Part shown: positions 1-5,584 of the stretch, piece by piece | Layout of the letters: each line of letters begins with the position of its first letter | Position numbering within the stretch: position 1 is the first letter of the stretch | Source: NAK82 sp036172345 | GTDB taxonomy: Bacteria; Chloroflexota; Anaerolineae; 4572-78; NAK82 | DNA: 12,272 bases | NCBI GenBank assembly: GCA_036172345.1 | Contig: JASFBB010000343.1 | Location: 1-12,272 of the forward strand | Direction of reading: 5' to 3' | Notes under the pieces: model-generated | Seen by the model: only the letters and a program-made list of their open reading frames with translations | Databases searched by the model: none | Told to the model about the DNA's origin: nothing | Position numbers and translations under genes: made by a program

Positions 1-2
1 TG

Positions 3-95
3 GAGCGCTTCGGCGGAATGATCACAGTCACCAGTACATTCGGTGTGGGCACCCAGGTTACTCTTAGATTACGCAGGGCAGACGGACGAGGCTAG
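3..95 (+). CDS. Histidine kinase, C-terminal fragment (5' end outside window)
   Basis: Only the last 30 codons are present, in the frame starting at base 3 and ending at TAG 93-95. The translation runs E-R-F-G-G-M-I-T-V, then TSTFGVGTQVTLRL and a short basic tail. This matches the end of a GHKL ATPase domain of sensor histidine kinases: the G2-box 'GxGTxVTLxLP' strand that closes the ATP-binding fold, preceded by the 'GGxIxVxS' strand. The protein would autophosphorylate on an upstream histidine and signal to a response regulator, but neither the sensor domain nor the H-box is visible. It converges on the sugar transferase gene, and the two stop codons overlap in one CTAG. It could also be a hybrid kinase whose domain order cannot be seen here. 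Confidence 0.8.
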   Translation, partial: ERFGGMITVTSTFGVGTQVTLRLRRADGRG

Positions 96-1495
96 TAGGC
101 TTGGCGATCGCTGAAGATACGAAGCATTGTGCGCACCAAAATCTTCAAATCAAGCAATAGCGACCAATTCTCAATATACCACAAATCGTACTTGGTGCGC
201 TCGATGATCGAAGTGTCACCGCGCAATCCGTTGATCTGCGCCCAGCCTGTGAGCCCTGCTTTTTCCCGGTGGCGATCCATATAGCGTGGGATGCTCCTCT
301 TGAATTGCTCAACAAACACAGGGCGTTCAGGGCGTGGCCCCACCAAGCTCATATCGCCGATTAAGACGTTTATGAGTTGAGGTAGTTCGTCGAGCGAGAA
401 GCGACGAATAAAGGCCCCCAGGCGAGTGCGTCGTGGATCGTTTGGCGAGGCCCATACCGGCCCCGTTTCAGCCTCCGCGTCGGTGCGCATAGAGCGGAAT
501 TTGAGCATTTTGAAAGGTTTGGCATCCAATCCCATGCGTTCCTGAACGTAGAATACTGGGCCAGGCGAATCGAGTTTGATCAACAGGGCGATCAACAACA
601 TTAATGGGGAAAGCAGGATGAGTGCAATAGCACTACCCACAATGTCCGTCACACGCTTGACAGCAAGTCTCCAACCCCGTAGTGCTACATCGCGTATCGT
701 AAGCAGTGGCAGCCCGCTGAGATCACCTATGCTAACTTCAGAGGCCATAATCTGAAAAACGTCTGGAAAGACACGGATTGTCACCCGAGCCGGCTCACAG
801 CGGGCGACGATGGCTAGGATGTCCTGATGAGAGGCTTCTGGCATAGCAATGATGACTTCGTTGATGTAATGTTCGTTGATCAGCCTGGGAAGATCGTCAC
901 AGCTGCCCAATACGGGAACTCCCAACACGTTAACCAGCGCGTCAGGTGGAGAACCGTTGCCTTCCACGAAGCCGACCACGCGATATCCTAATCCGGGAGA
1001 TTGGCGTATTTTCTGTAGAATCATGCGCCCGACATCACCAGTGCCAACGATCAGCAGACGGGACTCATTATAACCTTTTGACTGAAGCCACCACTGCACG
1101 CGGCTATGCACGATGCGGCCAAACCATACTAAGATGATAGTCAACAACCACGTATAAACCATCATCAGGCGCGGATAGTCCAACTGATTCTTGTAGATCA
1201 GCCAGATAAGCGCAATGGCTATAACGGTGGCAACTGACGCGGCGCCAAAGATAGAATAGAACTCATCAATGTGAGAAGCAGCACGCTGACGTTGATAAAG
1301 GCGATAAAAAGCAAAAACCAACACCACTACGGAGGTATGGAGCACCATCATCCCGAGGTAGTTGATGAATGGGGCAATCTCTGCGTATTCTGACTGTAGG
1401 CGCAGCGCGTAACCCAGCGCGAAGGCCAAGGCAGCCATAACAGCGTCGGTCAGCACCAGTGAGACGGTTAGGATTCGCGCAGCGCGTCGATTCAT
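92..1495 (-). CDS. Undecaprenyl-phosphate sugar-1-phosphate transferase (WbaP/WcaJ/CpsE-type polyprenyl glycosylphosphotransferase)
   Basis: Membrane enzyme that moves a sugar-1-phosphate from a nucleotide sugar to undecaprenyl phosphate, the first step of exopolysaccharide or O-antigen assembly. The 467-residue product has four predicted N-terminal membrane helices (about 8-31, 49-65, 84-101, 108-126). A cytosolic Rossmann-like domain with GTGDVG at 151-156 follows, then a hydrophobic segment at 284-306 and the bacterial sugar transferase domain. That domain shows P311-G-P, K332-F-R-S-M, the catalytic-type Asp369-Glu370 pair in RRFSLDELPQL, and GDMSLVGPRP at 380-389. Full length is typical of the family. 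I chose the ATG at 1495, 11 bp after the upstream gene's stop. A longer frame reaches 1600 but would overlap that gene by about 94 bp with a non-family N-terminus. The donor sugar (glucose or galactose type) cannot be read from sequence. Probably co-transcribed with the upstream GT2 gene. Confidence 0.93.
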   Translation of the reverse strand: MNRRAARILTVSLVLTDAVMAALAFALGYALRLQSEYAEIAPFINYLGMMVLHTSVVVLVFAFYRLYQRQRAASHIDEFYSIFGAASVATVIAIALIWLIYKNQLDYPRLMMVYTWLLTIILVWFGRIVHSRVQWWLQSKGYNESRLLIVGTGDVGRMILQKIRQSPGLGYRVVGFVEGNGSPPDALVNVLGVPVLGSCDDLPRLINEHYINEVIIAMPEASHQDILAIVARCEPARVTIRVFPDVFQIMASEVSIGDLSGLPLLTIRDVALRGWRLAVKRVTDIVGSAIALILLSPLMLLIALLIKLDSPGPVFYVQERMGLDAKPFKMLKFRSMRTDAEAETGPVWASPNDPRRTRLGAFIRRFSLDELPQLINVLIGDMSLVGPRPERPVFVEQFKRSIPRYMDRHREKAGLTGWAQINGLRGDTSIIERTKYDLWYIENWSLLLDLKILVRTMLRIFSDRQAY

Positions 1496-1506
1496 GGAGC
1501 TTCTCG

Positions 1507-2436
1507 TCACTCGGGTTGTCGCTTTAGGCGAAATGGAGACAAGGCCAGCTGGATTCTCGCGATGCTGGCGCGCAGGCCAATGCCAAACAATACCAGCCAA
1601 TGCAATAGCCGTGGCGTTGAGGAGGCATAGTGTCTGATATAGAAGATACGCATAGCGCGATAAAACTCAACCTGGGCGCGGGGGCTATGCCGACTGGCTG
1701 CTCGTTTGACGTGAAGCACCGTCACGGCTGGATAGTAATAAGTTTTCCAACCTGCCTGATGCATGCGATAGACCCAATCGAGATCCTCACCGTACATGAA
1801 GTAACTCTCATCAAGCAGCCCAACCTGCTGGATGGCTTCGCGACGCACCAACATACAGGCACCCACTACGGCATCCACTTCCATCGCCTGATCCGGATCA
1901 CAATAGGTGAGATTGTAACGTCCGAAAACCGGATGATGCGGAAACAGGCGTGATAAGCCTATCATGCGGTAAAACGAGACAGTGGGGGTAGGAAAGCTGC
2001 GACGACATGCCAGATCTAGATTGCCATCTTCCAGGATCAGCTTAGGGCCACAAATACCCACATGAGGATGGGCATCCATAAAAGAGATCAAGTTTTGCAA
2101 TCCGTCAGGTGGTACCACCGTGTCCGGATTGAGCAGCATAACATAGCGTGGTAAGTTCTCCCCGTTTTCTGAGAGTTCTTCCCCCTTGTCCCGAAATCCG
2201 TAAGCTCTTAGCGCTAAATTGTTGCCATAGGCAAAACCACCATTGACATAGCTGGAAATAAGATGCGCTTGGGGAAAATGTTCGCGCACCATCTCGCAGC
2301 TATCATCGCAGGAGGCATTGTCTACCACACAAACAGTAAAAGAGAAATCCCCTTTGCTTGCATAGAGGGAGGAGAGGCAAGCATGCAGATGGTTACGTGT
2401 ATTGTAATTAACGATTATGATGAGTAGATCCAGCAT
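1507..2436 (-). CDS. GT2-family glycosyltransferase (WbbL/rhamnosyltransferase-like)
   Basis: Predicted inverting GT-A glycosyltransferase of the WbbL-like branch, adding a sugar (plausibly rhamnose) from a nucleotide donor to a lipid-linked acceptor at the cytoplasmic face. Of 309 residues, the N-terminus reads LLIIIVNYNT. VVDNAS is at 37-42, LNPDT at 102-106 (the metal/nucleotide-binding NPD in place of DxD), and YFMYGEDLDW at 212-221 carries the acidic catalytic-base region. The C-terminus is hydrophobic and basic, suiting membrane association. It resembles the GT2 gene at 5585 in many blocks (MDAHPxVG, FPT, YFMY). Start choice: GTG at 2439 and ATG at 2436 are adjacent. Neither has a Shine-Dalgarno sequence, and a -10 like hexamer sits only about 7 bp upstream, suggesting a leaderless message. 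It leads the two-gene unit with the sugar transferase. The acceptor and exact sugar are unknown. Confidence 0.88.
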   Translation of the reverse strand: MLDLLIIIVNYNTRNHLHACLSSLYASKGDFSFTVCVVDNASCDDSCEMVREHFPQAHLISSYVNGGFAYGNNLALRAYGFRDKGEELSENGENLPRYVMLLNPDTVVPPDGLQNLISFMDAHPHVGICGPKLILEDGNLDLACRRSFPTPTVSFYRMIGLSRLFPHHPVFGRYNLTYCDPDQAMEVDAVVGACMLVRREAIQQVGLLDESYFMYGEDLDWVYRMHQAGWKTYYYPAVTVLHVKRAASRHSPRAQVEFYRAMRIFYIRHYASSTPRLLHWLVLFGIGLRASIARIQLALSPFRLKRQPE

Positions 2437-2445
2437 CACTGGCGG

Positions 2446-2474
2446 ATTCTAGCATATGGTGCAATGAGCGACAA
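2446..2474 (-). promoter_or_regulatory. Candidate sigma70-type promoter for the minus-strand glycan unit, leaderless layout
   Basis: On the minus strand, TTGTCG (plus coordinates 2469-2474) and TAGAAT (2446-2451) are separated by 17 bp, matching the -35 and -10 consensus at 4 and 5 of 6 positions. The expected transcription start falls at about 2439, on the GTG/ATG start codons of the GT2 gene. No Shine-Dalgarno sequence is present, so a leaderless transcript is the simplest reading. The -35 lies inside one arm of a long-range inverted repeat. Prediction from sequence only. Confidence 0.45.
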
Positions 2475-2536
2475 GACTACGGCAAACAATAGCCGTGTGT
2501 CCCTCGGGAGGGGTCGCCACCTCCGATGAGAAGTCT

Positions 2537-2565
2537 TTGCCTGTAACCTCAAAGCAAGTTATAAT
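2537..2565 (+). promoter_or_regulatory. Candidate sigma70-type promoter for the rmd-gmd operon
   Basis: TTGCCT (2537-2542) is followed after 17 bp by a perfect TATAAT (2560-2565). Predicted transcription start is near 2572, giving a leader of about 180 nt before the rmd GTG. This is the best -10 match in the intergenic region. It lies between the two arms of the nested inverted repeats. Confidence 0.5.
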
Positions 2566-2592
2566 GCCATTCCTATTGTGTCGAGTTGAAAT

Positions 2593-2621
2593 TTCAGATG
2601 CATAGATAGTCATAGTATACT
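2593..2621 (+). promoter_or_regulatory. Second candidate promoter upstream of rmd
   Basis: TTCAGA (2593-2598), 17 bp, then TATACT (2616-2621): 4 of 6 and 5 of 6 consensus matches with ideal spacing. Transcription would start near 2628, shortening the rmd leader to about 124 nt. It is weaker than the upstream candidate, and it may be an alternative start or a chance match in this AT-rich patch. Confidence 0.3.
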
Positions 2622-2697
2622 GCGGAGCAAAAGATACGTTGTAGTGACTTTACCCGGCTATTGCCGTTTTCTACACGGTTCACAACATGCTCACGTC

Positions 2698-2730
2698 TTG
2701 TCGTCACACATTGCCACAGCCTCACGACAA
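2698..2730 (+). promoter_or_regulatory. Inverted repeat in the rmd leader, just before the ribosome binding site
   Basis: TTGTCGT (2698-2704) and ACGACAA (2724-2730) form a perfect 7-bp inverted repeat around a 19-nt loop, ending 7 nt before the rmd Shine-Dalgarno. It could be a stem in the leader mRNA or a DNA operator. The left arm is shared with the long-range repeat at 2695-2703, and CGACAA also occurs at 2469-2474. No run of T follows, so it is not a terminator. Confidence 0.35.
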
Positions 2731-2737
2731 CATGCAT

Positions 2738-2743
2738 GAGGAG
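2738..2743 (+). promoter_or_regulatory. Ribosome binding site that fixes the rmd GTG start
   Basis: GAGGAG at 2738-2743 lies 8 nt before the GTG at 2752. No in-frame ATG gives a better N-terminus, and the GTG places the Rossmann glycine motif at the usual distance, so GTG is accepted as the start. Confidence 0.65.
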
Positions 2744-2751
2744 CTGCAGCG

Positions 2752-3726
2752 GTGAGAAGGGTGCTCATCACCGGGATCACCGGTTTTGCCGGCGGTCATC
2801 TGGCTGCCCACCTAATGGAATGTGGCGGCTTTGACATCCACGGCGCAGCGTTGGATGGGGGCTATGGGCTTGATTTCTTGCCACGGCGTGTGCCGGTGAC
2901 ACTCACCAATTTACAAGATCCCCAGGCCGTTGAGGCGCTTTTGGAGGAAGTACAACCACAGCACATCTATCATCTGGCCGCTCAGGCAAATGTGCCGGCG
3001 GCGTGGGAGGATCCCTGGGGTACTTTCGAGAACAATGTGCGCCCCGAGCTAAATATCTTGGGCACGATGGCGCGTCAAAAGCTCAGCTGTCGTTTGCTTG
3101 TCGTTGCCTCTAATGAAATCTACGGCGCTGTGCCACCTGAGCGTTTGCCGGTCAATGAGGACGCCCCGTTGCGTCCAGTCAATCCATACGGCGTTAGCAA
3201 GGCGGCGCAGGACCTGCTAGCATTGCAGTTTCACCTTAGCCACGGGTTGGACATCATTCGTGTGCGCGCGTTCAATCACTTGGGACCACGCCAGGGTCCC
3301 CAGTTTGTTGCTGCCAGCTTCGCGCGCCAAATTGCCGAAATTGAGGCAGGAATGCGGGCACCTGTGTTGTATGTGGGCAATCTGGGAGCGCAGCGTGATT
3401 TCACTGATGTCGCTGATGTTGTGCGTGCGTATGCCTTGTTGATGGAGAAAGGTGAGAGTGGCCAAGCATATAATGTGGGTTCGGGACGCGCCCACTCAAT
3501 CCGTGAGCTCCTTGATGTCTTGCTGTCTATGAGCTCCGTCTCAATCCGCGTCGAAGTGGACCCACAGCGCACCCGGCCTGTAGATGCGCCCCTTATCGTT
3601 GCAGATATTACCCGGCTGCAACGTGCTACAGGTTGGCAGCCCACCATTTCCTTTGAAGAGAGCTTGCAACGCGTGCTAGCTTACTGGCGCGCGGTAGTGC
3701 GCCAGCCCAGCTATCGGCCTGGATAG
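2752..3726 (+). CDS. rmd: GDP-6-deoxy-4-keto-D-mannose reductase (Rmd-like SDR)
   Basis: Extended short-chain dehydrogenase/reductase of 324 residues. The likely reaction is NAD(P)H reduction of GDP-4-keto-6-deoxy-D-mannose to GDP-D-rhamnose. The cofactor motif GITGFAGGHL is at 8-17 and HLAAQ at 74-78. The active-site Ser120 lies in VASNEIYG, with Tyr146 and Lys150 forming the YxxxK pair. RAFNHLGPRQ at 172-181 is the form typical of Rmd, as opposed to the TNxYGP form of GDP-fucose synthase. RDFTDVADVVRAY (215-227) and NVGSG (241-245) are standard for the superfamily. It directly precedes gmd, whose product is the substrate, and this is the best evidence for the assignment. Product stereochemistry (D-rhamnose or 6-deoxy-D-talose) cannot be read with certainty. 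First gene of the plus-strand operon. The start is GTG with a good GAGGAG site. Confidence 0.85.
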   Translation: MRRVLITGITGFAGGHLAAHLMECGGFDIHGAALDGGYGLDFLPRRVPVTLTNLQDPQAVEALLEEVQPQHIYHLAAQANVPAAWEDPWGTFENNVRPELNILGTMARQKLSCRLLVVASNEIYGAVPPERLPVNEDAPLRPVNPYGVSKAAQDLLALQFHLSHGLDIIRVRAFNHLGPRQGPQFVAASFARQIAEIEAGMRAPVLYVGNLGAQRDFTDVADVVRAYALLMEKGESGQAYNVGSGRAHSIRELLDVLLSMSSVSIRVEVDPQRTRPVDAPLIVADITRLQRATGWQPTISFEESLQRVLAYWRAVVRQPSYRPG

Positions 3727-3755
3727 ACACTCTCGCAGGGTACAAACTGGAAAGA

Positions 3756-3762
3756 GAGGTGA
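3756..3762 (+). promoter_or_regulatory. Ribosome binding site that decides the gmd start
   Basis: GAGGTGA (3756-3762) is a 7-nt match to the anti-Shine-Dalgarno complement and sits 11 nt before the ATG at 3774. The in-frame GTG at 3759 lies inside this site and so cannot use it, which favours ATG 3774. The N-terminus from there, MARKKALITGITGQDG, also matches the family. Confidence 0.6.
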
Positions 3763-3773
3763 AAAAAACCCTT

Positions 3774-4748
3774 ATGGCTCGCAAGAAGGCCTTGATCACC
3801 GGCATTACTGGTCAAGATGGCTCCTATTTGGCAGAGTTTCTGCTCGAACAGGGATATGAAGTGATTGGGATGGTGCGCCGCACCAGCACGGTCAATTTCG
3901 ATCGCATCCGCCATATTCAGGATAAGATCACTTTGGTACAAGGCGATTTGCTCGATCAGATGTCCCTGGTGGACATCCTGCGTGAGCACCGACCACACGA
4001 AGTGTATAACTTGGCTGCCCAATCTTTTGTGCCAACGTCGTGGAAGCAACCCGTGTTAACTGGGGAGTTCACCGCACTGGGGGTGACGCGTATGTTGGAG
4101 GCGATACGCATTGTAGATCCGGGAATCCGATTCTACCAAGCTTCCAGCTCAGAGATGTTCGGCAAAGTATGTGAGGTGCCACAAAATGAACGCACCCCTT
4201 TCTACCCGCGCAGTCCTTACGGTGTAGCCAAGGTGTATGCGCATTGGATCACAGTGAACTATCGTGAGAGCTACAACCTGTTCACCTGTTCCGGGATCTT
4301 GTTTAATCACGAGAGCCCGCGACGTGGATTGGAGTTTGTCACCCATAAAGTCACCTATGGTGCTTCACGCATTAAGTTGGGCCTTGATCACGAGCTGCGG
4401 CTGGGCAATTTGGATGCACGGCGCGACTGGGGATACGCAGGAGATTATGTTCAGGCTATGTGGCTGATGTTGCAACAAGATGAGCCGGATGACTATGTCA
4501 TCGCTACCGGTCGCACCCATTCGGTGCGTGAGCTCTGCGAAGTTGCCTTCGGCTACTTGGGTCTTGATTGGCAAAAATATGTCGTGAGCGATCCGCAATT
4601 CATGCGCCCGGCAGAAGTGGATTTGTTGGTGGGAGATGCCAGTAAGGCCCATGCCAAACTAGGTTGGGAACCCACGTACACGTTTGAGCAGCTCATTCAG
4701 ATGATGGTAGATGCTGACATGCAAGCTTTGCAGGGTAACAAACGCTGA
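3774..4748 (+). CDS. gmd: GDP-mannose 4,6-dehydratase
   Basis: Converts GDP-D-mannose to GDP-4-keto-6-deoxy-D-mannose, the branch point for GDP-D-rhamnose, GDP-L-fucose and related sugars. A 324-residue cytosolic SDR protein with NADP motif GITGQDGSYLAE at 10-21 and NLAAQSFV at 79-86. The catalytic set is Ser125 and Glu127 (in ASSSEMFG), Tyr149 and Lys153 (in YPRSPYGVAK). NHESPRRGLEFVTHK (178-192) and GNLDARRDWGYAGDYV (211-226) are near-diagnostic for Gmd. All key residues are present and the length is usual for bacterial Gmd. The start is ATG 3774, chosen from the ribosome binding site; GTG 3759 would add five residues. It follows rmd by 47 bp, and tatD begins 5 bp after its stop. The adjacent rmd indicates a GDP-D-rhamnose outcome. 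No GDP-L-fucose synthase is in the window. Confidence 0.96.
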   Translation: MARKKALITGITGQDGSYLAEFLLEQGYEVIGMVRRTSTVNFDRIRHIQDKITLVQGDLLDQMSLVDILREHRPHEVYNLAAQSFVPTSWKQPVLTGEFTALGVTRMLEAIRIVDPGIRFYQASSSEMFGKVCEVPQNERTPFYPRSPYGVAKVYAHWITVNYRESYNLFTCSGILFNHESPRRGLEFVTHKVTYGASRIKLGLDHELRLGNLDARRDWGYAGDYVQAMWLMLQQDEPDDYVIATGRTHSVRELCEVAFGYLGLDWQKYVVSDPQFMRPAEVDLLVGDASKAHAKLGWEPTYTFEQLIQMMVDADMQALQGNKR

Positions 4749-4753
4749 GGGTT

Positions 4754-5557
4754 ATGTCACACGTGGAGTTAATAGACACCCACTGCCATCTGGACTTTGC
4801 TCCCTTCGACGACGACCGCGAAGAGGTGCTGAGGCGTGCTCTCGCTGCCTATGTGAGAACGCTGATCAACCCCGGAGCCGATCTGGACTCGAGTCGACGT
4901 GCTGTCAAGATGGCCGAATGCTTTCCTCAGGTGTATGCGGCGGTCGGGATCCATCCTCACGATGCTGTCACACTGGACGAAACCGCGTTACAAGAACTGC
5001 GTCAGCTGGCGCATCATCCCAAGGTAGTTGCTATTGGCGAAATCGGTCTGGATTACTACCGTAACCTGTCACCGCGAGCACAACAACGCAACGCTTTTGA
5101 AGAGCAGCTCGCCTTAGCTGCCACATGTCGGTTGCCAGTCATCGTCCACCAGCGCGACGCAGCACAAGATGCACTGAGCATTGTGAAGAGCTGGCGCGCA
5201 CAACATTCCTATCATCCAGCCGGAGTGTTTCATGCCTTTTCCGGAGATCTGGCAATGGCACGACGGGTGATCGAGCTGGGCTTTTACATTGGCATAGCGG
5301 GTCCGGTAACCTACGCTAACGCGCGAAAGCTGCCGGAGATATTGCCTCGCTTGCCTGTTGAGTCTCTAGTAATCGAAACCGATGCCCCCTATCTGACACC
5401 TCATCCATATCGCGGGCAGCGTAACGAACCAGCTTATCTGCCGCTGGTCGCGCGGCGGCTGGCAGAGTTGCTGCATATGTCACTCGAGACGTTGGCAACA
5501 CGCTTGACTGACAACGCACGGCGGCTGTTTAGCCTGGCCTCCCTATCCGCTGAATAG
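4754..5557 (+). CDS. tatD: TatD-family metal-dependent hydrolase/DNase
   Basis: Metal-dependent TIM-barrel hydrolase of the TatD/YcfH family. Characterised members show DNase activity, with roles proposed in DNA repair or quality control; the physiological substrate here is unknown. The 267-residue product has every expected metal ligand: His10 and His12 (DTHCHLD), Glu96 (GEIGLDYYR), His132 (VHQRDA), His160 (FHAFSG) and Asp210 (ETDAPYL). The C-terminal N-E-P stretch near 224-226 is also typical. No signal peptide is seen, so it should be cytosolic. It begins 5 bp after gmd stops and is very probably co-transcribed with it, although it has no obvious part in glycan synthesis. It is likely a housekeeping gene carried in the operon, and no tatABC genes are nearby. 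Confidence 0.94.
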   Translation: MSHVELIDTHCHLDFAPFDDDREEVLRRALAAYVRTLINPGADLDSSRRAVKMAECFPQVYAAVGIHPHDAVTLDETALQELRQLAHHPKVVAIGEIGLDYYRNLSPRAQQRNAFEEQLALAATCRLPVIVHQRDAAQDALSIVKSWRAQHSYHPAGVFHAFSGDLAMARRVIELGFYIGIAGPVTYANARKLPEILPRLPVESLVIETDAPYLTPHPYRGQRNEPAYLPLVARRLAELLHMSLETLATRLTDNARRLFSLASLSAE

Positions 5558-5584
5558 GATGGCCCATAGGGACAAGACGTTCCA

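Larger units (their letters stand above)
2469..2703. repeat. Nested long-range inverted repeats flanking the divergent promoters
   Basis: Two 9-bp pairs are arranged symmetrically. CGACAAGAC at 2469-2477 is the reverse complement of GTCTTGTCG at 2695-2703. CAATAGCCG at 2487-2495 is the reverse complement of CGGCTATTG at 2655-2663. Each inner arm also belongs to a small local palindrome: CGGC-8 nt-GCCG at 2480-2495 and CGGC-TATT-GCCG at 2655-2666. The paired spacing suggests duplicated operator sites for a dimeric regulator or a looping arrangement, which is inference. The repeats themselves are read directly. Confidence 0.5.
2440..2751. other. Divergent intergenic control region (312 bp, no gene)
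   Basis: This is the only gap over 300 bp in the window. It separates the minus-strand GT2 start from the plus-strand rmd start and contains no convincing small coding frame. It holds one minus-strand and two plus-strand promoter candidates, nested inverted repeats at 2469-2477/2695-2703 and 2487-2495/2655-2663, and a local stem at 2698-2730. A GC-rich patch near 2501-2524 can form only short stems. The pattern fits coordinated control of both halves of the glycan locus. No known riboswitch or T-box fold was recognised. Confidence 0.7.

Noticed and set aside
1496..1600. Longer N-terminus (35 extra residues) for the sugar transferase
   Set aside because: It lies inside the upstream GT2 gene, its sequence is unlike the family, and the ATG at 1495 begins the first membrane helix region directly.
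1630..1953. 107-codon open frame on the plus strand
   Set aside because: Antisense to the GT2 gene, no motif and no ribosome site. It is an expected shadow of a GC-rich coding strand.
2501..2524. GC-rich patch with CCCT/AGGG and GGAGG/CCTCC arms as a terminator or switch
   Set aside because: The stems are only 4-5 bp, mutually exclusive, and without a T run on either strand.
3276..3647. 123-codon open frame on the minus strand
   Set aside because: Antisense to rmd, arginine- and serine-rich low-complexity translation typical of a shadow frame.
2752..3726. GDP-L-fucose synthase (fcl) as the identity of the reductase
   Set aside because: The NHLGPRQ motif and the overall pattern fit Rmd. The TNxYGPxDN motif of fucose synthase is absent.
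3759..3773. GTG start five codons upstream for gmd
   Set aside because: The GTG is part of the Shine-Dalgarno sequence serving the ATG at 3774, and the extension adds nothing conserved.
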